Assembly (NCBI GenBank): GCA_040398845.1
Contig: JBBATH010000016.1
Location: 38,807-102,806 of the forward strand
DNA: 64,000 bases
DNA from: WLND01 sp040398845
GTDB taxonomy: Bacteria > Actinomycetota > Actinomycetes > S36-B12
Direction of reading: 5' to 3'
In this document: positions 8,299 to 16,535 of the stretch, piece after piece
Position numbering within the stretch: the stretch's first letter is position 1
Layout of the letters: each line of letters begins with the position of its first letter
Made by a program: the position numbers and the translations under genes
The notes under the pieces: model-generated
The model's database searches: none
Told to the model about the DNA's origin: nothing
The model's input: only the letters and a program-made list of their open reading frames with translations

Positions 8299-9252
8299 GT
8301 GCTGAGCCTGCGCGTCAGTTGCCCCGCGTCACTCTGCGCACCCGTTGAGGCTCTCCTGCGCGCCGAGCCAACGATCAGCAGCCTTACGGTGCACCGCGAC
8401 GCGAGCCTGACACCGCCGGGCGACGTCTTTCTCGCCGACCTCCCTCGCGAGACAGCTAACGCCCTCGTCGACAGTCTCATGGATATCGGTGTGCAGAACG
8501 AGGGCACAGTGACCCTCACCCCCGTCGGAACCTGGATTTCTCGTCCCGGCCTCACGGCGGAGCGACGGGCCCCCGGCCGGAGCCCCGACTCCGTTGTCTG
8601 GGCTGAGGTCACTGAGCGCGCCTACTCCGAAACCGAACTCACCTGGACCTACGTGAGCTTCATGATTCTCGCCACCCTGCTCGCGGCGATCGCGATCGTC
8701 ACCGACTCCGTCATCCTCATCATCGGCGCCATGGTTCTCGGACCAGAGTTCGTGCCCATTGCCGCGCTGGGTCTGGGCATGGTTCGCCGACGACGAGGCC
8801 TGGTCCGTCAGGCCCTACGCACGCTCCTCATCGGATTCGCCGTGTCGATCTCAGTCGTCGCCGTCGTCGCGCTGCTCGCTAGGGTCACAGGCATCGTTGA
8901 CGTCTCCCAGATCGAGAGCGCCAGGCCGGGCACTGCCTTCATCTACACGCCCAACTGGTGGTCGCTCGCGGTGTCAGTCCTCGCGGGCGCTGCCGGAGTC
9001 CTATCCCTCACCGCGGCTAAGGGCAACGGGCTCGTCGGCGTCTTCATCTCCGTCACGACGATTCCAGCATCAGGCAATGTAGCCCTCGCTCTCATCTTCG
9101 GGCTGTGGAGTGAGGTGCTCGGGAGTACCGCGCAGCTGGCAATCAACATCATCGGGATGGCGCTCGCCGGCTGGGCAACCCTCGCCCTGCAGCAGATCGT
9201 CTGGGGGAGAATATGTGCACGGCGAAATGCCCGCCCTCGCTCGCAGCGTTGA
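8299..9252 (+). CDS. DUF389-family multipass membrane protein
   Basis: Membrane protein of unknown role. The soluble N-terminal part (about 1-105) is followed by five or six hydrophobic segments starting WTYVSFMILATLLAAIAIVTD, with SVILIIGAMVLGPEFVPIAA matching the conserved ..GAM.+.P...P+... block of DUF389 proteins, and TIPASGNVALAL near the end. The GTG at 8299 was chosen because everything upstream in frame runs antisense through glmS. There is no clear SD, and the short distance to the divergent glmS start suggests a leaderless transcript. About 317 residues, normal for the actinobacterial form. Confidence 0.82.
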   Translation: MLSLRVSCPASLCAPVEALLRAEPTISSLTVHRDASLTPPGDVFLADLPRETANALVDSLMDIGVQNEGTVTLTPVGTWISRPGLTAERRAPGRSPDSVVWAEVTERAYSETELTWTYVSFMILATLLAAIAIVTDSVILIIGAMVLGPEFVPIAALGLGMVRRRRGLVRQALRTLLIGFAVSISVVAVVALLARVTGIVDVSQIESARPGTAFIYTPNWWSLAVSVLAGAAGVLSLTAAKGNGLVGVFISVTTIPASGNVALALIFGLWSEVLGSTAQLAINIIGMALAGWATLALQQIVWGRICARRNARPRSQR

Positions 9253-9324
9253 CCGCGCCCGACAAGGCGACGACCCCCGGTCAAGGAATCCCTCCGCTGC
9301 AGTAGCTCCGCGGAGTTCGCCGTC

Positions 9325-10230
9325 TTAATGCGCCTGTGTCACGTTAACGATGAGGCTCGGAACCCCGGGTCGGGCGGGACCCACCGCATCCGGAACCGAG
9401 ACGATCTGCATATTCACGTCCGCCGATGACCACATCAATTCGAAGTAGTCACCAGCGGCGGCGCTCACGATGAAATTCCCGGCGGCGATGTACTTTTCCT
9501 CGGTCGAGCCCACGAGCGTTTGCGTTGTATTCGTCCACGCGAGGTTTGCGCCATTCTTGGCAAGCCAGATGTCGATGTCATCGCTACCCGCGTCAGTCTT
9601 ATCAATCTGAGCCGAAAACTCGATGTCGTAAACGCCCGTGTGGCCCATCGTGATGCGTGACCCGGTCGTAACCGAAATCCCGCTGGCGATGACTCCGTTC
9701 ACTCCGTCGATCACCTCGTTGAGCGTCATCGAACGGGCGATGTTTGGCACGGGGTTCACCTGATTGGAAGTGTCGTAGAACGAGCCGTAGTCACCGATGA
9801 ATGCCGGTCCGGTTGCACCAGACGGCCCGGTCAAGCCGGTCGCGCCTGATCCACCAGAGACGCCCGTTCCCCCGACCGCTCCTGTCGCACCCGTACCCCC
9901 CGCTGCACCTGCTGCTCCTGCTGCTCCGGTCGCCCCAGTCTCACCACTGGGCCCTCGCACCCGAAAGTACACGGCTTTGTCGTCCGCTCGACACTTGCGG
10001 TGGGGGGGTAGGTACCAGATCGAATCGGCTCGGTCGAAGCACACGCGTATGCGCCCCGGAACGTCGTTGGCGGACGTCCTGACCAGGGTGACGCGACGTT
10101 CATTCGCCCGGCACTTCCCATGTTTCGTCAAGCGGACTCCCCCTGTTTCGACTTGCACGCATGCCTTTGGCAAAGACCGAGGGAACCGGAATTGCTCAGC
10201 TCCCTGCGAAACGGGCCCGGTGAGTGCCAC
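9325..10230 (-). CDS. Secreted collagen-like protein with jelly-roll-like C-terminus; start region damaged
   Basis: Counted from the GTG at 10230, two short units of the form C-x(n)-R-x(n)-C (ending near HGKCRANER and HRKCRADDK) are followed by about 50 residues of Gly-X-Y repeats (GPSGETGATGAAGAAG and on) and a C-terminal beta-rich domain of about 150 residues, like the C1q/TNF-like heads of bacterial collagen-like proteins. In the same frame the sequence can be read back to an ATG at 10272, giving MVALSVA-stop-AGLALVVALTG, a plausible signal peptide interrupted by TAG at 10249-10251 where TGG would encode Trp. Without that codon only a stub of the export signal remains. Either the gene is a recent pseudogene or the base is a sequence error. 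Its surface or matrix role is inferred. Confidence 0.7.
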   Translation of the reverse strand: MALTGPVSQGAEQFRFPRSLPKACVQVETGGVRLTKHGKCRANERRVTLVRTSANDVPGRIRVCFDRADSIWYLPPHRKCRADDKAVYFRVRGPSGETGATGAAGAAGAAGGTGATGAVGGTGVSGGSGATGLTGPSGATGPAFIGDYGSFYDTSNQVNPVPNIARSMTLNEVIDGVNGVIASGISVTTGSRITMGHTGVYDIEFSAQIDKTDAGSDDIDIWLAKNGANLAWTNTTQTLVGSTEEKYIAAGNFIVSAAAGDYFELMWSSADVNMQIVSVPDAVGPARPGVPSLIVNVTQAH

Positions 10231-10368
10231 GACGAGTGCGAGACCAGCCTATGCCACGCTCAGGGCAACCATATTGAGACGTTAACACTGAAGCGGGAGG
10301 TGAAGCTCGCCCAAAGGTCGCCCGCGCCATGCAGCCTCTCACTGGCCACAGTGTCGCGCACCTGTCAG

Positions 10369-11724
10369 TTACGCCTCGTCGAGTGCGAGCTCTGCGAGCA
10401 CGACCGCTGCAAGTTCATCACTTATCCGCAGAGCCTGGCTGTGGCTGGCCGCCTCGACCATCACTCGGATGACGGGCTCAGTTCCCGATGGACGAAGCAG
10501 CACTCGGCCTGAATCGCCGAGTTCATTCGTCGCTCTCACCACAGCAGCGGTCACCACCGGATCCGACTCCGCGCGTGACCGGTCAACCCCCGGAACATTC
10601 ACGAGGACCTGAGGGAATTTCGTGAGACTGTTAGCAAGGTCAAAAAGCGAGGTCTTGGTTTGGACCACCCGTGAGAGGAGGTGGAGCGCGGTGAGCAGTC
10701 CGTCACCGGTGTTTGCGAACTCGGTCATGACCACGTGACCGCTCTGTTCGCCGCCAAGGACGTAGCCCTCAGTTCTCATCGCCTCGAGGACGTAGCGGTC
10801 TCCCACTCCCGTCTCGACCACGGTGATGCCAGCGTCGCGCATCGCAATCTTGAACCCGAGGTTCGCCATGATTGTTGCAACGACCGTGCTGCCGACGAGC
10901 CGGCCCGAATCCTTCATGGAAGTCGCGAGGATGGCAAGGATGTGATCACCATCGATGACGTTCCCCCGGCTGTCGACAGCTAGGCACCGATCGGCATCCC
11001 CGTCATGGGCGATACCAACGTCAGCGCTGCGCTCAAGCACGACAGATATGAGGTCCCCAAGGTGGGTGCTGCCGCAGTTCTCATTGATGTTCAGACCATC
11101 GGGCCTTGAGTGGATTGCGTGGACGCGGGCTCCCGCCCGCTCGTACAGGCCGGGCGCTACCGACGATGCCGCACCGTTTGCGCAGTCGACCACGATGTGA
11201 AGCCCGTCCAGGGAGTTTGGGAGCGTCGAGATGAGGAAGTCGAGATACGCGTCCACTGCAGTCACGTCTGACCGCACCCGACCTACTTGAGCACCAATCG
11301 GCCGCTCCCATTGCACGCCGATCCCAGCCTCAATTGCGTCTTCTACCGCGTCATCGAGTTTGTGTCCTCCGCGCGCAAAGAATTTGATCCCATTGTCAGG
11401 CATCGCATTGTGGGAAGCGGAGAGCATCACCCCGAGATCTGCTCGGAGAGATTCAGTGAGGTAGGCAACGGCCGGTGTCGGGACAACTCCGAGGAGCACA
11501 ACGTCGACACCCGCGCTCGCTAGGCCCGCAACTACCGCCGCTTCGAGGAATTCCCCACTCGCCCGACCGTCACGGCCCACCACGGCCGTCGGACGTCGGT
11601 CAGTGAATGTATCGACGTCAGCAAGAATGCGTGCCGCCGCAACTGAAATGTCAAGGGCCATGTCCGCCGTGAGCTCGCGATTTGCAAGCCCACGGACCCC
11701 ATCGGTACCGAAAAGTCGGCCCAA
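10369..11724 (-). CDS. glmM: Phosphoglucosamine mutase
   Basis: Converts glucosamine-6-phosphate to glucosamine-1-phosphate, the step after GlmS. The protein has the phospho-serine loop SASHN (Ser104), the metal-binding DGDADRC, the sugar-binding GGEQSGH, and the phosphate-binding RPSGTEPVIRVM near the C-terminus, in the right order. Length 451 residues is typical. It lies four bases downstream of rpsI, the standard actinobacterial rplM-rpsI-glmM arrangement, and is probably cotranscribed with them. The usual short path to glmS is interrupted here by the collagen-like and DUF389 genes. Confidence 0.96.
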   Translation of the reverse strand: MGRLFGTDGVRGLANRELTADMALDISVAAARILADVDTFTDRRPTAVVGRDGRASGEFLEAAVVAGLASAGVDVVLLGVVPTPAVAYLTESLRADLGVMLSASHNAMPDNGIKFFARGGHKLDDAVEDAIEAGIGVQWERPIGAQVGRVRSDVTAVDAYLDFLISTLPNSLDGLHIVVDCANGAASSVAPGLYERAGARVHAIHSRPDGLNINENCGSTHLGDLISVVLERSADVGIAHDGDADRCLAVDSRGNVIDGDHILAILATSMKDSGRLVGSTVVATIMANLGFKIAMRDAGITVVETGVGDRYVLEAMRTEGYVLGGEQSGHVVMTEFANTGDGLLTALHLLSRVVQTKTSLFDLANSLTKFPQVLVNVPGVDRSRAESDPVVTAAVVRATNELGDSGRVLLRPSGTEPVIRVMVEAASHSQALRISDELAAVVLAELALDEA

Positions 11725-11728
11725 GGGA

Positions 11729-12238
11729 CTAACGCTTGCTGTACTGGGGTGCCTTGCGGGCCTTCTTAAGACCGTACTTCTTACGCTCCTTCACGCGAGG
11801 ATCGCGTGTGAGGAAGCCAGCCTTCTTCAGACTCGGACGATTGCCCTCGGTGTCGATGGCATTAAGCGACCGTGCGACGCCGAGCCGCAGGGCACCAGCT
11901 TGGCCAGAGACACCACCGCCGCCGATGCGGGCGATCACATCGAACATGCCCTCGGCGCCTAGGGTCACGAACGGTTCGTTGACGAGTTGCTGGTGCACCT
12001 TGTTCGGAAAGTACTGATCAAGATCGCGGCCATTGATGGTCCACTTGCCGGTACCCGGGATGAGTCGCACTCGAGCAATAGCCTGCTTGCGGCGACCAGT
12101 CGCCGCCCCGGGGGCTTTGACGATCTCTCGGGTGATGACTGGCCGATTCGGAGTCTCGGAGGTGTACTCCGAGGGCGCCTCGTCCTCAACGTCGATGTCG
12201 ACGTCGTCTAATTCGATGGTGGCCTCAGACACTGCCAC
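11729..12238 (-). CDS. rpsI: 30S ribosomal protein S9
   Basis: Small-subunit protein whose C-terminal tail reaches the P-site tRNA. The conserved core begins at GRRKQAIARVRL near residue 48 and ends in KKARKAPQYSKR, the typical terminal motif. An acidic N-terminal extension of about 45 residues precedes it, as commonly seen in actinobacterial S9. Follows rplM with 40 bases between. Confidence 0.97.
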   Translation of the reverse strand: MAVSEATIELDDVDIDVEDEAPSEYTSETPNRPVITREIVKAPGAATGRRKQAIARVRLIPGTGKWTINGRDLDQYFPNKVHQQLVNEPFVTLGAEGMFDVIARIGGGGVSGQAGALRLGVARSLNAIDTEGNRPSLKKAGFLTRDPRVKERKKYGLKKARKAPQYSKR

Positions 12239-12278
12239 GTTCCTCTCGTTGATTACGGTGTGAAGATGGAGAACGCAT

Positions 12279-12722
12279 TTACTGCGCGACCTGGGAGAGC
12301 TCGTAAGGCACGGGCGACTGAGCGGCGTGCGGGTGCTCGGAACCGGTGTAGACCTTTAGCTTGGTGATCTGCTGGCGGCCGAGCTTGTTGTGGGGGAGCA
12401 TCCCCTTCACAGCCTTCTCTACGACGCGACGCGGATTGCTCTCGAGAAGGTCGGAGTACGAGGTAGCGCGTAGGCCACCCGGGAAGCCAGAGTGGCGGTA
12501 GTCCATCTTCTGCTTCTTCTTGTCGCCGGTGAGGACGACCTTGTCAGCATTGATGATGATGACGAAATCGCCGGTATCAACATGCGGGGCGAATATGGTC
12601 TTGTGCTTGCCGCGAAGGAGCTTTGCGACGTTGCTCGCGAGTCGACCGAGGACAACGTCCGTCGCATCAATGACGTGCCAGGTGCGGGTGATCTCACCGG
12701 CCTTTGGGCTGTACGTGCGCAC
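12279..12722 (-). CDS. rplM: 50S ribosomal protein L13
   Basis: Early-assembly large-subunit protein, 147 residues. Conserved blocks are WHVIDATDVVLGRLAS, LRGKHKTIFAPHVDTGD, and VEKAVKGMLPHNKLGR with YTGSEHPHAAQ at the end. First gene of the rplM-rpsI-glmM unit. Its 300-base upstream region contains two hairpins and a copy of the 31-bp repeat. Confidence 0.97.
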   Translation of the reverse strand: MRTYSPKAGEITRTWHVIDATDVVLGRLASNVAKLLRGKHKTIFAPHVDTGDFVIIINADKVVLTGDKKKQKMDYRHSGFPGGLRATSYSDLLESNPRRVVEKAVKGMLPHNKLGRQQITKLKVYTGSEHPHAAQSPVPYELSQVAQ

Positions 12723-12901
12723 GGGACGCCACCTTCGTTACTCGTTGGGGACTGGACTGCTGAACTGTGTTGCACAACAGATGTGTAGCTCGACCGCCTG
12801 AAAACCTCGATCGCTGTCGCGACGCCGGGGATTTTCGGGGGAAGCACCTCAACGACCCGTAAGGATACCCACGCAAGGAGTGCCCGGCCAAATCGCCCCC
12901 T

Positions 12902-12926
12902 GAGGTGCCCGAATATCGGTCACCTC
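12902..12926. other. Hairpin upstream of rplM
   Basis: GAGGTG at 12902-12907 pairs with CACCTC at the other end, and an inner CCGA pairs with TCGG around an ATA loop, with one mismatched pair between the two stems. There is no T tract on either side. It lies three bases from a C run and eight bases from the 31-bp element, so the two may form one compound structure. Confidence 0.55.
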
Positions 12927-12933
12927 CCCCCGG

Positions 12934-12964
12934 TTCATCTCGCCCCGAATCCGGGCGAGATGAA
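12934..12964. repeat. 31-bp palindrome-ended element, copy 1
   Basis: Arms TTCATCTCGCCC and GGGCGAGATGAA are perfectly inverted around the loop CGAATCC. Aligned over its full 31 bases, it shares the TCAT..ATGA ends and the GAATCCGG core with copies at 20002, 53698 and 53965. A six-C run lies just to the left. In this copy the arms have become a complete hairpin. Confidence 0.7.
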
Positions 12965-13026
12965 GGAAATGGGCCCTGAAACGGGTGAATTCGTTCATCT
13001 CATCCATGATGAGGGCAGTGGTCTCC

Positions 13027-14688
13027 TCACCATCCGGACCAGATAGGTACGTCCGACTCGACGACCCGACCATCAGACGTGAACACGAGGAATCTGTCCA
13101 ACGTCGCGGCGAACCAGCGGTCGTGGGTCACCGCAACCACCGTCCCATCAAAGGCATCCAGGCCGACTTCGAGCGCCTCTGCGCTTGCAAGGTCGAGATT
13201 GTCGGTCGGCTCGTCGAGGAGGAGGAGGGTCGCACCCGACAACTCGAGAAGGAGGATCTGCAGCCTCGCCTGCTGCCCGCCGGAAAGGGTGTCGTACACC
13301 TGCTCTGATGCCTCCGCGAGCTCGTACCGATCGAGAGCGCGAGCCGCTTGCTCACGTGCCATGCCGGATCGGTGACCATCCCCGCGGTGGAGGATCTCCA
13401 GCAGGGTACGTCCGGCAAGGTCGGGGCGTACGTGGGTCTGGGCAAACCAGCCCGGCCGTACCCGGGCGCCGAGTCGAGCCATTCCGGAATGCCGGACGGG
13501 ATCGATGACGACGTCGCCGACCGGCTGGTGCTCGGTATCTGGATCCGTGCCGCCCGCGGCGAGCAGCCGCAGCAGGTGCGACTTTCCCGAGCCATTCGCA
13601 CCGAGGATCGCGACCCGCTCACCAAACCACACCTCGACATCGAACGGCTTCGTCAGACCTGTGAGTTCAAGTTGCTCGCACACAATTGCCCGCTTGGCTG
13701 TCCGACCCCCGCGCAGGCGCATGCTCACCTGCTGTTCACGCGGAATACCGGACGGCGGGCCTGCCTCCTCAAACTTGCGCAATCGAGTCTGAGCCGCCTG
13801 ATACCGAGACGCGAGCCCGTCGTTGAACTTTGCCTTCACCTTGAGTGTCTGTACGAGTGTCTTGAGCTTGACGTGCTCCTCGTCCCATCGCCGGTGCAGC
13901 TCCTCCAGCCGCGAGAAGCGCGCAGCGCGAGCTTCGTGGAAGGTGGCGAAGCCCGCACCATGGACCCATGCGGTGTTACCGGCAGCTCCGAGCTCGATGC
14001 CGATCACGTGGCTCGCGGCCTGGCTCAAGAGTTCGCGATCATGAGAGATGAGGAGCACTGTCTTTGGCGTGGTGCGAAGCTGCTCTTCGAGCCACAGCTT
14101 CCCTGGCACGTCCAAATAGTTGTCGGGCTCGTCGAGGAGGAGCACTTCATCGTTACCACGCAACAGGTATTCCAAGACAATGCGCTTTTGTTCACCACCG
14201 GAGAGGGTTCCCACCGAACGCCAGCGCACCCGGTCAAACGGCTCCCCGATCGCTGCGACCGTCACGACGTCCCAGAGCACTTCTGCGTCGTATCCGCCGG
14301 CGTCAGAAAAATCGGTGATGGCGTGCGCATACGCCATCTGCGTGGCCTCATCCTCGCGGTCCATCATGAGGACCTCCGCTTCATCAAGCGCCGCCGCCGC
14401 CTCTCTCAGCCGCAGAGGGCTCATTTGGACGAGGAGATCGCGAACCGTCCCCTCCGTCATCTGTCCGATGAATTGGCGCATGAAGGTGAGCCCACCACTT
14501 GCGACGATGGAGCCCTGCTCCGGCTCAATGTCGCCCGCGATCATCCGCATCAGCGTGGTCTTGCCCGCGCCATTCGCGCCCACAAGCGCTGCCGTCGCCC
14601 CCTCTGGTACCCGGAACGTCACATCGTCAAGAAGCACCCGGCCGTCCGACAGTGAGTAGGTAACGCGCTGGACGTCAATGTGACTCAC
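13027..14688 (-). CDS. ABC-F family ATPase (translation/ribosome-associated)
   Basis: Duplicated-ATPase protein without membrane segments; ABC-F proteins act on the ribosome in translation control or antibiotic protection. The first ATPase domain has Walker A GANGAGKTT (37-45), signature LSGGEQKR and Walker B LLLDEPDNYLD. The second has GANGSGKSH near 365, LSGGQQARL and LLLDEPTDNLD. Between them lies a charged linker (about 240-310) rich in Arg, Glu and Leu, as expected for the P-site tRNA interaction motif. The GTG at 14688 was chosen because it overlaps the cupin stop by four bases (GTGA) and gives VSHIDVQRVTYSL. About 553 residues. Whether it confers resistance cannot be told from sequence. 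Confidence 0.88.
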   Translation of the reverse strand: MSHIDVQRVTYSLSDGRVLLDDVTFRVPEGATAALVGANGAGKTTLMRMIAGDIEPEQGSIVASGGLTFMRQFIGQMTEGTVRDLLVQMSPLRLREAAAALDEAEVLMMDREDEATQMAYAHAITDFSDAGGYDAEVLWDVVTVAAIGEPFDRVRWRSVGTLSGGEQKRIVLEYLLRGNDEVLLLDEPDNYLDVPGKLWLEEQLRTTPKTVLLISHDRELLSQAASHVIGIELGAAGNTAWVHGAGFATFHEARAARFSRLEELHRRWDEEHVKLKTLVQTLKVKAKFNDGLASRYQAAQTRLRKFEEAGPPSGIPREQQVSMRLRGGRTAKRAIVCEQLELTGLTKPFDVEVWFGERVAILGANGSGKSHLLRLLAAGGTDPDTEHQPVGDVVIDPVRHSGMARLGARVRPGWFAQTHVRPDLAGRTLLEILHRGDGHRSGMAREQAARALDRYELAEASEQVYDTLSGGQQARLQILLLELSGATLLLLDEPTDNLDLASAEALEVGLDAFDGTVVAVTHDRWFAATLDRFLVFTSDGRVVESDVPIWSGW

Positions 14689-15041
14689 AGTACGGTGTCT
14701 TGGCGACGGCTGATCCATACTTTCCGCAGGGGCTCAGTGATCTCCCAGCGGGTTCGCGCGCCCGCGTGCAGGAATCCGATCACCCCGGGCGCCAGTTCGA
14801 TGGCCCCACCCTGCTCACATGTGACCCGCCCTCGACCGCTGATGACGACGAACACCTCGCTGGCCTCACTGTCAGTCGATATCCCCGTTGAGTGCTCCCA
14901 CACACCCACCTCGATGCCGTCGAACGACTGTAGGCGGACACCACCGGTTGAGACTCCATCAGTCACCGAGAGTTCGGGGGGGAGCGCGAAATGTTCCAAG
15001 GTGAGGGCGCCTGCGCCGACAGAACTGACCACGACAGACAC
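14685..15041 (-). CDS. Small cupin-domain protein (DUF861-like)
   Basis: Single-domain cupin of 118 residues with unknown substrate. The C-terminal half, with EVFVVISGRGRVTCEQGG followed by ELAPGVIGFLHAGARTRWEI and an RKVWI strand, follows the DUF861/EutQ-like pattern (W-x-E...RK.Y/W). The classical cupin metal histidines are largely absent, so metal binding is doubtful. It sits 15 bases after truA and overlaps the ABC-F start by four bases, suggesting one transcript. Confidence 0.7.
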   Translation of the reverse strand: MSVVVSSVGAGALTLEHFALPPELSVTDGVSTGGVRLQSFDGIEVGVWEHSTGISTDSEASEVFVVISGRGRVTCEQGGAIELAPGVIGFLHAGARTRWEITEPLRKVWISRRQDTVL

Positions 15042-15056
15042 CGTAAGGCTCGGTCC

Positions 15057-15866
15057 TCAGCAGCTCGAGACTGCGGTCCCTGGAGACCGCAACGAACGCG
15101 TGATGGCCTGCCGCGCGCCTAGCTCATGGGTGGGCGGATACCCGACCTCTTCGAGGATGAGTGGGTAGGCCGGCATCACAGCCACCCAAGGCGTCCGGGC
15201 ACGTCCAGCGAGAACCTCGGCGGGCCACCCGATCGGCTTCCGTCCATCACCGACAGCCAGGAGCGAACCCACGATGCTGCGCACCATGGACCTGCAGAAG
15301 GCGTCGGCCTGAATATTCAGCACCGCCGTTCCGCTCGGTTCACGTTCCCAATTCAGAAGGGTGACGTCTCGAATTGACGTCGCCCGCTCGCGATATTTGC
15401 AGAACGCGGTGAAATCATGCTCACCGACGAGGCTCTCTCCCGCCTCATTCATGACGTCGAGATCGAGCCGCCGAAACCACGGCATCGCTACATGCCGAAC
15501 GAGGGGATCGGGACCGCACGGATCATCGCTTACACGATAGCTGTAGCGCCGCCACAGGGCGCTGAACCGGGCGTCGAAGCCCTCCGGGGCCACGGTGACC
15601 GTCCAGACCCGAATATCGTTTGGCAGGGCCCGATTTACGCGCCCGGCATCGAAGTACCAGTCCCAATGCGGGAGGGCAACATCAAGGTGGGCAACCTGCC
15701 CGCGCGCATGGACACCCGCATCAGTGCGGCCGGCACACGTGATGGCGCAAGGCGCGCGCAAGATCTGGGAGAACACGCGCTCTAGATCACCCTGAACAGT
15801 CCTCAGGTCCTTTTGGCGGGCCCAGCCTGAAAACTCCCTGCCATCGTAGGAGATGTCAAGACGCAT
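15057..15866 (-). CDS. truA: tRNA pseudouridine(38-40) synthase
   Basis: Converts uridines 38-40 in the tRNA anticodon arm to pseudouridine. The catalytic motif CAGRTDAGVHARGQV is present with Asp49 as the nucleophile, preceded by the N-terminal SYDGREFSGWARQ. The later FDARFSALWRRYSYRV and DAFCRSMVRSIVGSLLAVG blocks are also characteristic. Length 269 residues is normal. It follows rplQ, the standard actinobacterial order, but a hairpin separates the two and the ATG has no obvious SD. Confidence 0.95.
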   Translation of the reverse strand: MRLDISYDGREFSGWARQKDLRTVQGDLERVFSQILRAPCAITCAGRTDAGVHARGQVAHLDVALPHWDWYFDAGRVNRALPNDIRVWTVTVAPEGFDARFSALWRRYSYRVSDDPCGPDPLVRHVAMPWFRRLDLDVMNEAGESLVGEHDFTAFCKYRERATSIRDVTLLNWEREPSGTAVLNIQADAFCRSMVRSIVGSLLAVGDGRKPIGWPAEVLAGRARTPWVAVMPAYPLILEEVGYPPTHELGARQAITRSLRSPGTAVSSC

Positions 15867-15872
15867 GCGAAG

Positions 15873-15905
15873 CAGCCCGCCCCCTGATGATCCGGAGGCG
15901 GGCTG
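15873..15905 (-). terminator. Hairpin between rplQ and truA
   Basis: CAGCCCGCC at 15873-15881 is perfectly inverted as GGCGGGCTG at 15897-15905. There is no T tract on the minus-strand 3' side, so it may be a weak terminator or a processing/stability hairpin at the end of the rpoA-rplQ message. Confidence 0.55.
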
Positions 15906-15925
15906 GCTGACAACGTGCCGTGCTG

Positions 15926-16492
15926 TCAGGACTTCTCGTTCGTGTCGTCCGTGGTGGGCTCTTCGGAGTCCACCGAATCCGCCTCGCCACCATCCGACTC
16001 AGCAGCGCCCAATTCGTCAACAACCGCCTCTACCGCTGACTCCAAGGCCACCGTTTGCTCGACGACCACGGGTGCCGACTTCTCTTTGGCCGCCCGCTTG
16101 GTCGCTGCAGTTGCCTCAGCAACGGTCTGCTCGGCAAGCGGCTCGCATAGTTCAATGACCGCCATGGGGGCGTTGTCGCCCTTTCGCGGACCGATCTTGG
16201 TAATCCGGGTGTACCCACCCTGACGGTTTTCGAATCGTGGACCGATCTCCGTGAAGAGCGTGTGGATCACCGACTTGTCGCGGACGACCGTCATCGCCCG
16301 GCGCCGAGCGTGCAGGTCACCTCGCTTCGCGAATGTGATGAGGCGCTCGGCCAACGGACGAAGGCGCTTGGCCTTGGCCTCGGTGGTCGTGATCCGCCCA
16401 TGCTGGAACAGCGCAGTGGCGAGATTCGCCAGCATCAACCGCTCATGGGCCGGACCACCGCCGAGGCGGGGACCCTTCGTTGGCGTAAGCAT
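15926..16492 (-). CDS. rplQ: 50S ribosomal protein L17
   Basis: Core residues 1-118 carry PTKGPRLGGGPAHERLML at the start and GGYTRITKIGPRKGDNAPM before the last strand, both diagnostic of L17. A further 70 or so residues form an Ala/Val/Glu/Asp-rich tail ending TTDDTNEKS, an extension common in actinobacterial L17. It lies 43 bases downstream of rpoA. Confidence 0.96.
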   Translation of the reverse strand: MLTPTKGPRLGGGPAHERLMLANLATALFQHGRITTTEAKAKRLRPLAERLITFAKRGDLHARRRAMTVVRDKSVIHTLFTEIGPRFENRQGGYTRITKIGPRKGDNAPMAVIELCEPLAEQTVAEATAATKRAAKEKSAPVVVEQTVALESAVEAVVDELGAAESDGGEADSVDSEEPTTDDTNEKS

Positions 16493-16535
16493 TGTCGTTC
16501 TCCTGTCGAGAGTCGTTCAGTCGTTGGGGTAGTGG

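Larger units (their letters stand above)
12723..13026. other. Leader/intergenic region upstream of rplM
   Basis: No gene is seen. The stretch separates the ABC-F gene from rplM and holds a hairpin at 12902-12926 and the 31-bp element at 12934-12964, with a six-C run between them. It should contain the rplM promoter, but no convincing -35/-10 pair was identified. Confidence 0.6.

Noticed and set aside
8220..8300. glmS riboswitch/ribozyme
   Set aside because: Only 39 bases separate the glmS start from the divergent gene, far too short for the ribozyme.
12849..13073. Small minus-strand frame upstream of rplM
   Set aside because: It lies across two hairpins and the end of the ABC-F gene, with no conserved sequence.
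13348..14655. Plus-strand open frame opposite the ABC-F gene
   Set aside because: The minus-strand frame carries both ATPase domains in full; the opposite frame has no motif.
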